Shown: positions 1 to 7,195 of the stretch, piece after piece
How positions within the stretch are numbered: the first letter of the stretch is position 1
How the letters are laid out: each line of letters begins with the position of its first letter
NCBI GenBank assembly: GCA_040255925.1
Contig: JBDZVX010000056.1
Location: forward strand, 1 to 16,102
Reading direction: 5' to 3'
DNA: 16,102 bases
Origin: Nitrolancea sp040255925
Lineage (GTDB): Bacteria > Chloroflexota > Chloroflexia > Thermomicrobiales > Thermomicrobiaceae
Translations under genes and position numbers: made by a program
Notes under the pieces: model-generated
What the model was told of the DNA's origin: nothing
Seen by the model: the letters and a program-made list of their open reading frames with translations, nothing else
Database searches by the model: none

Positions 1-602
1 GAGGTGGTGATGATCTTGTTCCCATTGAAGGAGAAGACGCCCATCCGGCCAAAGGTGCCCGGCGCGCGGCCCTTATAGCTCGCGCCCAGCGCCTCGGCTG
101 CGTCCTCGATCAACGTCACGCCGTGCCGCGTACAGGCCTCGACGACCGGGTCCAGGTCGGCGCTCTGTCCGTAGAGGTGGACAACGATAACGACCTTCGG
201 CGGCCGCCCCTGCCGCGCCCGCGTCTCCAGTGTCTCAGCCAGCAGCGCCGGGTCCATGTTCCAGGAGGCCCGCTCGCTGTCGATCAAGACCGGCCGCGCG
301 CCGCAATAGACGATCGGGTTGACGCTGGCCGAGAACGTCAGCGACGAGACGAGCACCTCATCGCCCGGGCCGACGCCGGCCAGCAGCAGCGCCAGATGCA
401 GCGCGGCCGTGCCGGACGACAGCGCCGCCGCGTGCCGGGAGCCGACGACGGTGCAGAACTCCCGCTCGAACGCATCGACGTGCGGCCCGAGCGGCGCGAT
501 CCAGTTCGTCTCGAACGCCTCCCGGACGTACCCCATCTCCCGCCCGGACATGTGCGGCGAGGAGAGGTAGATGCGCTCCTTGATCGTCGAGCGAATCTCC
601 AT
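1..602 (-). CDS. pglE: PglE-like UDP-4-keto-6-deoxy-GlcNAc aminotransferase (DegT/DnrJ/EryC1/StrS), 3' end outside window
   Basis: The reverse strand reads from ATG at 600-602 and stays open to the window edge, giving about 200 N-terminal residues of a family usually 360-400 long. Seen: SPHMSG near residue 15, NWIAPLG near 33, SSGTAALHLAL near 61, HLYGQSADL, the IEDAAEALG stretch with the Asp expected to contact the PLP pyridine nitrogen, and SFNGNKIITTS at the edge, whose Lys would be the Schiff-base lysine. This is the DegT/StrS aminotransferase fold, and the wording closely resembles Campylobacter PglE, which transaminates UDP-2-acetamido-2,6-dideoxy-4-keto-hexose to UDP-N-acetylbacillosamine in the cytoplasm. 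The start abuts the stop of the upstream glycosyltransferase (TAA then ATG), with an AAGGA-type ribosome site at 613-617. Its G+C is high again compared with the preceding cassette. Substrate is inferred from similarity and from the PglF-like gene at 8049-10070; a perosamine-type aminotransferase is the main alternative. Confidence 0.9.
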   Translation of the reverse strand, partial: MEIRSTIKERIYLSSPHMSGREMGYVREAFETNWIAPLGPHVDAFEREFCTVVGSRHAAALSSGTAALHLALLLAGVGPGDEVLVSSLTFSASVNPIVYCGARPVLIDSERASWNMDPALLAETLETRARQGRPPKVVIVVHLYGQSADLDPVVEACTRHGVTLIEDAAEALGASYKGRAPGTFGRMGVFSFNGNKIITT

Positions 603-1913
603 TTAGGGCCTATCCTTCAACGCGCGAACCCCCGGCCTCGATGAGACCACGCCTTCCCGAGGCACTTGCTCCGCGTATTGCCGCGTTTGTGCCGGTTCTG
701 GAAGGGGTAAACCACGCGCTCGTAAGAACCGGATATATTCTGTGCAAAGCGCAGCCCAGATCGTTTCTTGGCGAAAGTCCTTCACAACCCGCGCCCGCCC
801 GGCTGTACCATGCTTTTCCCGCAGCTCGCGGTCGCCGAGATAGGCTAACATCGCCCTCGCGAGTGCTGCGGTATCTCCGATTGGTACCAGCATCCCGGTG
901 ACTCCGTCCTGAACGGCATCGATGGTGCCGGTTGCTCGGAAGCCAACAACCGGCAATCCTGCTGAGGCCGCTTGGATCGGCACATTTGGAAATCCTTCTC
1001 GATATGTAGGGAATGCAAGGATGTCCATAATATGATAGTATGGTGCTGCATCCGACACCCAACCTGTCAGAATAACGTGCGTGTGAGCTTTAAGGCGTTG
1101 CACGTAACTGTCGGGAATCGGACTTCCGTCTTCGAAGCGGCCTAATAGGAGCAAACGCGCCGTGGGCACCGTTCTCCGGACTTCATCGAAGGCATCGAGC
1201 AATTCCAAGACACCCTTATCACGGGTAAGTCGTCCAACGAAGCCGATCACCGGCGCGTCCTCGGGAATACCTAAGGTTCTACGTAAGGCCAATGATTGCG
1301 AACGGTTCTCTTGCCCGGGAGAAAAGTGCTCGGCATTGACGCCGTTCGAGGATCCTGATGCCAGAACGAGGGTTTTTGTTTGCGGTGCCAATCCCATGGC
1401 GATGAAGACCTGTCGCAGGCTTTCACTTACGCAGATTACTCTGTGCGCGCTCGCGGCCGCCACCCGCTCGGAAGCAATTGAGACATATCGTCGCCAGCCG
1501 GTCAGGGTCTCCAAACGCAATCCTCGTACGACATACACGCGGACCGGTACCCGTGCTAGCCAAGCGGCACACATTCCTAAAAGGCCTGCCTTCGGCGTAC
1601 CAGCATTCACGATAACCGGCTTTAGCCTCCTAAGAAGGACATACAATCGGAATAGCACAACAAGATCGTGCAACGGACTAATCTCCCGACGCATTGGAAC
1701 ACTGAAGGTAACGACGTTCTCACGGTCGGCAACCAGTTGCAGGTCAGATCCCGGCGACGAAACGACAACAACGTGGAAACCCTGGTCTTTCATGTATCGG
1801 AGTTGCCCCTGCAGTAGATAGCGGGCGCTCAGCGGTACGGTAATGATATAGACCAGTGTAGGAGGCGCTGGAGCACGAGTTCCTCGTGATAGGAGCGAAC
1901 GAATACCGATCAT
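603..1913 (-). CDS. GT4-family glycosyltransferase, PglA/CapM-like
   Basis: A 436-residue cytoplasmic or membrane-associated glycosyltransferase with two Rossmann halves (GT-B fold). Seen: N-terminal strand and helix at 19-52, NAGTPKAGLLG at 103-113, GSSNGVNAEHF at 187-197, the donor-domain start GFVGRLTRDKG at 224-234, and EGFPNVPIQAASAG at 306-319. The last is the EX7E region, but the second acidic position is Gln314 instead of Glu, a change worth noting because that residue normally contacts the nucleotide-sugar. The SSNGVN and GTIDAV segments are typical of enzymes that add the second sugar to a bacillosamine- or QuiNAc-type undecaprenyl-PP carrier (PglA, CapM). The start is ATG at 1911-1913 with GGAAG about 10 nt upstream. 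It directly precedes pglE and lies at one end of the low-G+C block. Family is secure; acceptor and donor are inference. Confidence 0.9.
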   Translation of the reverse strand: MIGIRSLLSRGTRAPAPPTLVYIITVPLSARYLLQGQLRYMKDQGFHVVVVSSPGSDLQLVADRENVVTFSVPMRREISPLHDLVVLFRLYVLLRRLKPVIVNAGTPKAGLLGMCAAWLARVPVRVYVVRGLRLETLTGWRRYVSIASERVAAASAHRVICVSESLRQVFIAMGLAPQTKTLVLASGSSNGVNAEHFSPGQENRSQSLALRRTLGIPEDAPVIGFVGRLTRDKGVLELLDAFDEVRRTVPTARLLLLGRFEDGSPIPDSYVQRLKAHTHVILTGWVSDAAPYYHIMDILAFPTYREGFPNVPIQAASAGLPVVGFRATGTIDAVQDGVTGMLVPIGDTAALARAMLAYLGDRELREKHGTAGRARVVKDFRQETIWAALCTEYIRFLRARGLPLPEPAQTRQYAEQVPREGVVSSRPGVRALKDRP

Positions 1914-2290
1914 ATCAACTGGTCTTCCAATCCAACCTTGAAATACGCGGGTGCCGAAGCGAAAGGATTGCTACGCTCTGCAATTCTCCCTGGCAAGTTA
2001 GGCAGTGTCGTGTGCGCATGAAGCGCGTGCCATCAGCCTGCGGCTAACGTCTGACCATTCCTCTGTCCTTCGCCGAACCTCGCGATAGAACTCCGATCGC
2101 TGTCCATGCAGAACGTCATCCCGGTACTCTTGTGACTTAGCGAGATTCCGCATGGACATCAACTCCCTGCACTCACATGAAACCTATCTGGCCACGAAGA
2201 AGGGCCCAGAGAGAAACTGGAACTGTTATCGTTTGAACTAATAGCATTGGCGACTTGAGCCCGAAGTCTCGTCCTCCCCGCACCCCAAAG
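1914..2290. other. 377-bp gap inside an otherwise tightly packed operon
   Basis: Between the GT2 stop and the next GT4 start there is no convincing complete gene, although other junctions in this operon overlap or abut. The only ORF with protein-like composition is a 53-codon minus-strand frame at 1998-2159 (separate entry). No T-tailed hairpin that would end transcription is visible. The simplest reading is a deleted or decayed gene. Confidence 0.5.
1998..2159 (-). pseudogene. Possible remnant of a decayed gene (53-codon frame), unrecognised
   Basis: On the minus strand, ATG at 2157-2159 opens 53 codons to TAA at 1998-2000. The peptide (MSMRNLAKSQEYRDD at its start) is rich in Arg and Glu and looks like amphipathic helix, such as the tail of a cytoplasmic enzyme. 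The frame continues upstream for only 8 more codons before a TAG. I do not recognise the family. It could be the 3' end of a lost glycosyltransferase or modifying enzyme, a genuine small protein, or chance. No good ribosome site is seen. Confidence 0.22.
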
Positions 2291-3220
2291 CTATCGTGAC
2301 CTTGTTCCAAATCCGGGGTCATTGCACTCATGGTACGGATGATCGGTGGCTGGAGTCTTGGTCAAATGAGACCACACGCTATACCATTCCTTCCGATCTT
2401 GTTCAGATACGGGTCGGGCGCGGTGAGGAAGCAAAGTATGCTGTAGACCGGTTGCGATGGCTAGGCAGTCGACAACACACTTGACTGATTGCTGCATCAC
2501 GGCTTTACCAGCGAAATCCGGTCTGCCTAGTCGAAGGAATTCAGACCACATGATTCGAGCACCGTAGAAGCGTCCCAACAGTTGTTTCTTGTAGTGGAGT
2601 CGGTCTTCCCGGTAACCGAGAAGAATCTGCGGCACGTTGGCATAACGGGAGAACCTGTAAGACCGTAGAAGAAGGTCACGATCCTCGCAGCGGATGGCAT
2701 CCTCGCGATACCGGTATTTCCGAAAGAACTCAATGCGACCGACATATGTTGGATGAATCAAGGGAAATCCGCCCACCGGATTGGCACAGATATCATCGTG
2801 TGCGGTCGGAACGGCGCGCTTGCCGATGATTTCACCTGTGCTTCGGAAGACGATGGCTGACGCACCAACTAAATCGACTTCAGGATGCTGCTGAAGGTAT
2901 GCAACTTGAAGTTCTAAACGTTGCGGATAGGCTACGTCGTCACCGTCCATGCGTGCGAAGTACTCACATCGTGCTAAGTCGATCGCTTGGTTTAGCCGAG
3001 CAGGTAATCCTACGGCGGCTCCGCCCACGATCACCTTGATACGGGGGTCATTGAAAGCGCGGGCGACGTCCACGGTGCGGTCAATGGAGCCGTCGTCAAT
3101 AACGAGCAATTCCCAATTTTGATAGGTTTGCTGAAGGATCGATCTGATAGCCAAATCGATAGTTCGCTCGTTGTCGCGAACAGGCAAAGCCACATTTACC
3201 ATTGGGAAGCTGGTAGACAC
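2291..3220 (-). CDS. GT2-family (GT-A fold) glycosyltransferase
   Basis: A 309-residue inverting glycosyltransferase of family 2. Seen: the nucleotide-binding start VNVALPVRDNERT at 8-20, DDGS at 42-45, the metal-binding MDGDD at 91-95, and the ED pair at 179-180 in CEDRDLLLRS that should supply the catalytic base. No membrane helix is evident, so it probably works at the inner face of the membrane, adding one sugar to the lipid-linked repeat unit. The start is GTG at 3218-3220, supported by GGAAGGGG at 3228-3235; an in-frame ATG six codons later is less well placed. The GTG shares one base with the stop of the upstream wzy-like gene (TAGTG), indicating translational coupling. It belongs to the low-G+C block. 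Donor sugar cannot be told from sequence. Confidence 0.93.
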   Translation of the reverse strand: MSTSFPMVNVALPVRDNERTIDLAIRSILQQTYQNWELLVIDDGSIDRTVDVARAFNDPRIKVIVGGAAVGLPARLNQAIDLARCEYFARMDGDDVAYPQRLELQVAYLQQHPEVDLVGASAIVFRSTGEIIGKRAVPTAHDDICANPVGGFPLIHPTYVGRIEFFRKYRYREDAIRCEDRDLLLRSYRFSRYANVPQILLGYREDRLHYKKQLLGRFYGARIMWSEFLRLGRPDFAGKAVMQQSVKCVVDCLAIATGLQHTLLPHRARPVSEQDRKEWYSVWSHLTKTPATDHPYHECNDPGFGTRSR

Positions 3221-4608
3221 TACTTGACCCCTTCCAATGCTCGGAGTCCGATCTCCTGTTTCTCAGGACGCCAAGGAACGGTGCTATCATTTAAAGCGAG
3301 CGACATAGACACTAAAAACAACCCGAGGAAATGGCCGAAAGCCGCAACAGGATAGAAGGTTTCTTGTGTCACTGCCGTAATAAGCAGTACCACGGTGACC
3401 CAAAACAACGGCCGTGGTCGCACCTCGTATTCCCAGAGTGTCTGCAATATCATCCAAAAAACAGCCAGAAACAAAATAAGGCCTATGATTCCTGTATCTA
3501 AAATTACCTGAAGAAAGAGCATATGGGCATTGGTTCCAACTGGGTCGGTGCCATCCATAGTTGCACCAAGTCCGGCACCAGTCAGCCATCGCATGGGATT
3601 CTCGTTCAAAAAGGAAATATGGTCGAGCCAGATTTGATGTCGGCCGTTCAGGTTATCAGCGTTCGCCAGTAACAAAAGATCACCTTGGCGCTGGGTCACC
3701 GTATACAGAAGTCCATCATCGTTTGGTAACGAAAAGGCTGACTGCGCCAGCAGCATGGCGACGGCAGCAAGGCCAAAGATCAGTAAAGGAAGTGGTCGCC
3801 GTCTAAAGGCGAACAAGAGGAACACTAATACGGCCGCCAACCCAGCCCGAGACCCGGTCAGGAAGGCCGCAGCTACTGGTAGGGCTATAAACAGGATGGA
3901 GTAATTTGCCCTTGTGACGGCACTTAGGTGCAAATGAAGCGCAGTGAGCATCAAGATTTGGAGTGCTACGTAACCGTGGTTGTAGCCGATGGTGCCCCAC
4001 CCCACCCCACCTTGAGCAAGGACGTATGCACCCCACGGCCCTGACACATAGGGATCCGTAGGCAAGTGACCTCCGAGTTGATTCGGCCCAACGATCGAGA
4101 AGAATGTCAACAGGACGAATATGCAAACGAATACAAGCGTTGCCAGCGTCACCCTTCTCAGGGCGACAAGCCTGCCCTGGTTCAACGGCACAGCACTCAT
4201 AAACACGAATATGAGCGTGAATTGGATCATTCGATAAATATAGTATCCGCCAACAGAAATGGCAGATGAAGGGTAATCCGTCATCCCGATGTGTATCAGC
4301 CAAGAGAAGACCCAGAGCCATATCAGGGCGAATAGGCCCCACAAGGTCCGTTGTCTTGCGCCCATTATGGACAGGAGATGTCGTCGTTCTACGAGGCCGG
4401 CAACGATCACAAGCCCGACCACAATATCGCTGGCCGTCGGCCAAGTGGCCCAACTCGGACCCAGGATGAACAGCGGGATCATGTAGGACTGGGAGGCCAG
4501 GTAACAGCACAGCGCGATGAACACCAATCGCGTATGTCGATCAGCGTTGACTTCGTTCACCACGTTCCGCAGAGTCATTGATGTCGGCCGCGAGAAGCTA
4601 GAGCGCAT
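3220..4608 (-). CDS. wzy: Wzy-like O-antigen/capsule polymerase or ligase (integral membrane)
   Basis: About 462 residues, mostly hydrophobic, with roughly eleven membrane segments. In this numbering, LTGSRAGLAAVLVF at 250-263 and the NGRHQIWLDH region at 321-330, followed by GAGLGA and a NAHMLFLQVILDTG segment at 360-373, form the O-antigen ligase/Wzy_C signature; the latter loop is the periplasmic active region in the family. It should polymerise undecaprenyl-PP repeat units outside the membrane, or transfer glycan to an acceptor. The start is uncertain: ATG 4606-4608 overlaps the upstream stop by 11 bp and is chosen here, ATG 4576-4578 is a good alternative, and a longer frame would need TTG at 4660-4662. 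The sequence is clearly poorer in G+C than the flanking genes. Polymerase versus ligase cannot be separated from sequence; the neighbouring Wzx-like flippase favours polymerase. Confidence 0.87.
   Translation of the reverse strand: MRSSFSRPTSMTLRNVVNEVNADRHTRLVFIALCCYLASQSYMIPLFILGPSWATWPTASDIVVGLVIVAGLVERRHLLSIMGARQRTLWGLFALIWLWVFSWLIHIGMTDYPSSAISVGGYYIYRMIQFTLIFVFMSAVPLNQGRLVALRRVTLATLVFVCIFVLLTFFSIVGPNQLGGHLPTDPYVSGPWGAYVLAQGGVGWGTIGYNHGYVALQILMLTALHLHLSAVTRANYSILFIALPVAAAFLTGSRAGLAAVLVFLLFAFRRRPLPLLIFGLAAVAMLLAQSAFSLPNDDGLLYTVTQRQGDLLLLANADNLNGRHQIWLDHISFLNENPMRWLTGAGLGATMDGTDPVGTNAHMLFLQVILDTGIIGLILFLAVFWMILQTLWEYEVRPRPLFWVTVVLLITAVTQETFYPVAAFGHFLGLFLVSMSLALNDSTVPWRPEKQEIGLRALEGVK
3228..3235 (-). 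promoter_or_regulatory. Strong ribosome binding site deciding the GTG start of the GT2 gene
   Basis: On the minus strand GGAAGGGG lies 7 nt upstream of GTG 3218-3220, inside the last codons of the wzy-like gene. With the TAGTG stop/start overlap it supports GTG rather than the later ATG. Confidence 0.6.
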
Positions 4609-5743
4609 ACAGTTGTCCGAGTCGTTCGATACTCCGGTTGATATTGAACGAACTCGCCTCAATTATGTCCCGTATGTCCCGTGCGTTGACCATCTTCGTC
4701 GGAACACCTGCTTCGAAAGCAGTTAAGATCGCGCGCACCCAGGGTGTGGGGCCTTGATCAGTAGGTAATCGATGCACGAGAGATGGAACAGAAATGGCTT
4801 CCTCAGGCACAGCAGTCGAGACGAATGACTGCAATCCGGCAGCTTGTGCTTCGACTAACACCAACCCCAAGCCTTCGTATTTCGAGGGAAAGAGAAAAAC
4901 ATCCATAGCTCCCATCATTAGTTCCGGCACGTCTGCCCGTACACCAGTAAAGGTCACCCTATCGGCTAGCCCTCGGTTTGTGACATCCCGCTCGATAGCA
5001 CCACGCAACTCCCCATCTCCAACGAGGAGAGCGTGACCTCGCGGTTCTCGCCGCATCACTTCCTCGATAACACGTGTCAGGAACGTATGATTCTTCGCCG
5101 GGATGAACCGGCCTACATGGCCAATAACGAACGCATCCGAGGGGATCCCCAAGTCGGCGCGAACGGCCTCTCTATCGACGTCTCCTTCAAATGAGGCTAG
5201 GTCGATCCCGCAATGGAGTACTTGGAATCGCGGTTCGGTGTTCCAGTCTGGACCATACAACGCTGTCGCAGCCTCATCGCTTGCAGCCAAACCCGTTGTC
5301 GCGCAATGCTTCACGATTCGTCGCATAGATGAGAGATATATTCTCCGCAGGCGGACAGCGGCAGAATCGACCTGCCGTGTGTTGCTATGGCTATGCGCCA
5401 CTCGCCTTGGGATACCTGCTGTCCTCGCCAACGCGAGCACCAGACCGCTGTAGTGATGCACATGGCTGTGGACGACATCATACGGGCCGTACTCCCGTAG
5501 GAGCTGGTGAAACCGGCGGGCATATTGCCACGGCTGTTGCGGACCGGGACACGGCAGAATCTTGGAGCCAAGTGCCCGAATCTCATCGTCGTACGCGCAG
5601 GGCTCGGTCGTGTGCACTAGAAAGTCCATCTGGAAACGCTCGCGGTCGATATGCCGGAGCACATGCATTAACCATGTCTCCGTACCAGCGCGATTCATCC
5701 CTCCGACAACGTGGAGAATCTTGATCTTCTTCGCCACCCTCAT
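4598..5743 (-). CDS. GT4-family glycosyltransferase, EpsF-like
   Basis: A 381-residue GT-B glycosyltransferase. Seen: KILHVVGGMNRAGTE at 8-22 (glycine-rich acceptor-side loop), DVVHSHVHHYSG at 89-100, VAHSHSNTR at 115-123, the donor-domain start GHVGRFIPAKNH at 208-219, VGDGELR at 241-247, and the intact EX7E motif with Glu290 and Glu298 in FPSKYEGLGLVLVEAQ. The pattern is that of EpsF-type retaining transferases in exopolysaccharide loci, acting in the cytoplasm on a lipid-linked acceptor. ATG 5741-5743 overlaps the wzx stop as ATGA, and the 3' end overlaps the wzy-like start. No membrane segment is seen. It is part of the low-G+C cassette. Sugar specificity is unknown. Confidence 0.93.
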   Translation of the reverse strand: MRVAKKIKILHVVGGMNRAGTETWLMHVLRHIDRERFQMDFLVHTTEPCAYDDEIRALGSKILPCPGPQQPWQYARRFHQLLREYGPYDVVHSHVHHYSGLVLALARTAGIPRRVAHSHSNTRQVDSAAVRLRRIYLSSMRRIVKHCATTGLAASDEAATALYGPDWNTEPRFQVLHCGIDLASFEGDVDREAVRADLGIPSDAFVIGHVGRFIPAKNHTFLTRVIEEVMRREPRGHALLVGDGELRGAIERDVTNRGLADRVTFTGVRADVPELMMGAMDVFLFPSKYEGLGLVLVEAQAAGLQSFVSTAVPEEAISVPSLVHRLPTDQGPTPWVRAILTAFEAGVPTKMVNARDIRDIIEASSFNINRSIERLGQLYAL

Positions 5744-7077
5744 GCCTGTCTTGCTTCACTGAGCTTGCGCGTGGCCCGCCATACCACAAAACTGCTCCCG
5801 CCAAGCTGCACCAGCCCTGCGATGATCGCGGCGAGCACTGCCCCCTGCATTCCATGTTGCGGGATCAACAGCGCACACGTGATGACGGTGCTCACCGTGA
5901 CGACCAGAAAGAGCGGAGCCTGCGCGGCGAAGCACCGGGCAGCCGTCATGCCGTACCCCAGGAACGAGGCGACGTAGGCAATCGCCGCCGCGACGGCAAC
6001 CCAGGTGAACACATCAGCGTGCTCGGCGTATTCCGAGCCATACACAAGCTGAAGAATGGAGTGCCCTCCAATGAGCGCTGCCGCCACGCCAGAGCCGCCA
6101 AGAGTTACCCCGATTGCCAGCAGTTTCAGCAGCAACGAGCGGAATTGCCTAGCATCACCTTCCGCGTAGAAGCGTGCGAGCCGGGGACTGGCCGACTGAC
6201 CCAACGCGCTGACGACAGTGGTTCCGGCCAGCATCAGATACACCATGGCCGCATAGAAGCCCAGTTCCCGTGCCCCCGCGCTTCGTTCGAGGAAGTAGCG
6301 CGGAATGTTGGTGTTCAGGGAGATCAGCAGCATCACGATACCCAGCGGCAGGCAGAGCCGGACGAGACGGACCATGACTTCCGGCTTCCAGCGTGGGCGC
6401 AGTTGCGCGATGCCAGTGGCACCACGAGCCGCCGCGAGGATGAGCCTCCCACTCCGCATGTCGTAGAGCACCAGGAGCAACGCCCAGATGATCGCGAGCC
6501 CGGCCACCGCGACCGTCAACCGGTGGGTCATGAGCATCGCCGCGGCAAGCACGATGAGCGAGGAGGGTCCTTTCAGGAACATCGAAAGCGCGATACGATC
6601 CATCCGTTCGTGCTGCTGCAGCAAGCCATAGTAGACGTCGCTGATCGACTCGCATGCTTTCGCCAGGCCCAGAACGAGAATCACGATCAGCGTCTCGCCA
6701 CCGTACCCGGAGGCCACGGCGATACCGGCGATAGCAGCGATCGCGATTCCGGTCATCACCAGGCGCGTTGTCAGATAGTCGCCAAAGGCATACTCTTCCC
6801 GGGCATCAGTCGCCTGCACGCCCCGAAACTGCAAGTTGGTGAACATCAATACCGGCGCGGTGATGGCCAGCGCCAGCGTGAACCGGCCGACGATCTCGGG
6901 GGAGCCCAGCCGCGCCAGAACCACGAGCATGGCCCACTGGGAGGCGGAATAGACGACATTCCCAGCGAGAGTCCACGAGAAGTTGCGGCGCAGGGAGAGC
7001 CGCCCAGACTCGAACGTATTTGACCCAGCCGTATTCAGTGTTAGCTCGGTTGTCGCGGTTCCCTGGCTCCGTGCCAT
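5740..7077 (-). CDS. wzx: Wzx-like polysaccharide flippase (MOP superfamily)
   Basis: A 445-residue polytopic membrane protein with about 12-14 predicted helices, the usual length and layout of oligosaccharide flippases. A polar tail of about 30 residues precedes the RRNFSWTLAGNVVYSASQW segment where the first helix starts, typical of this family; charged residues in later helices (for example ITAPVLMFTNLQFRGVQATD) are also usual. It should move the undecaprenyl-PP-linked repeat unit across the cytoplasmic membrane for polymerisation by the downstream Wzy-like protein. ATG 7075-7077 shares one base with the stop of the epimerase stump (TGATG), so ribosomes finishing the stump could restart here. 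Base composition is intermediate between the G+C-rich genes to its right and the poorer cassette to its left. No single motif fixes the substrate. Confidence 0.9.
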   Translation of the reverse strand: MARSQGTATTELTLNTAGSNTFESGRLSLRRNFSWTLAGNVVYSASQWAMLVVLARLGSPEIVGRFTLALAITAPVLMFTNLQFRGVQATDAREEYAFGDYLTTRLVMTGIAIAAIAGIAVASGYGGETLIVILVLGLAKACESISDVYYGLLQQHERMDRIALSMFLKGPSSLIVLAAAMLMTHRLTVAVAGLAIIWALLLVLYDMRSGRLILAAARGATGIAQLRPRWKPEVMVRLVRLCLPLGIVMLLISLNTNIPRYFLERSAGARELGFYAAMVYLMLAGTTVVSALGQSASPRLARFYAEGDARQFRSLLLKLLAIGVTLGGSGVAAALIGGHSILQLVYGSEYAEHADVFTWVAVAAAIAYVASFLGYGMTAARCFAAQAPLFLVVTVSTVITCALLIPQHGMQGAVLAAIIAGLVQLGGSSFVVWRATRKLSEARQA

Positions 7078-7193
7078 CAGTCTCTTGATTCACTCCCGAA
7101 GTTGTCGAAGACGCGGGCGCGCTCGGCCTGTGCGACGAGCCGCTCCACGATGTGCGAGCCGATGAACCCGGCCCCGCCGGTGACGAGCAGCAT
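7077..7193 (-). pseudogene. 5' stump of an NAD-dependent sugar epimerase/dehydratase (SDR, GalE-like)
   Basis: The frame opens at ATG 7191-7193 and ends after only 38 codons. Its first 20 residues, beginning MLLVTGGAGFIGSH, are the textbook GxxGxxG NAD-binding start of extended short-chain dehydrogenases such as UDP-glucose 4-epimerase. The frame reaches VFDNF, where the family normally continues into SSG and about 270 more residues, but here reads GSESRD and stops with a TGA that overlaps the wzx start. The start is well formed: GGGAG at 7199-7203, 2 nt after the stop of the preceding gene. G+C is very high until about 7100 and then drops, so the breakpoint lies about there. Catalytic residues (Ser/Thr, YxxxK) are absent, so it cannot be an enzyme. 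It may still be translated and act as a coupling leader for wzx. Confidence 0.85.
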
Positions 7194-7195
7194 GT

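Larger units (their letters stand above)
603..5750. other. Low-G+C cassette inside the polysaccharide operon
   Basis: Composition drops sharply between the pglE start (602) and about the 3' end of wzx. Hand counts of 60-base lines: 24/60 G+C at 3481-3540, 27/60 at 4081-4140, 33/60 at 1681-1740, against 47/60 at 8461-8520. The block holds two GT4 genes, the wzy-like gene, a GT2 gene and the 377-bp gap: the sugar-specific part of the locus. Sharp edges at gene boundaries suggest it came in from another genome. Confidence 0.65.
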
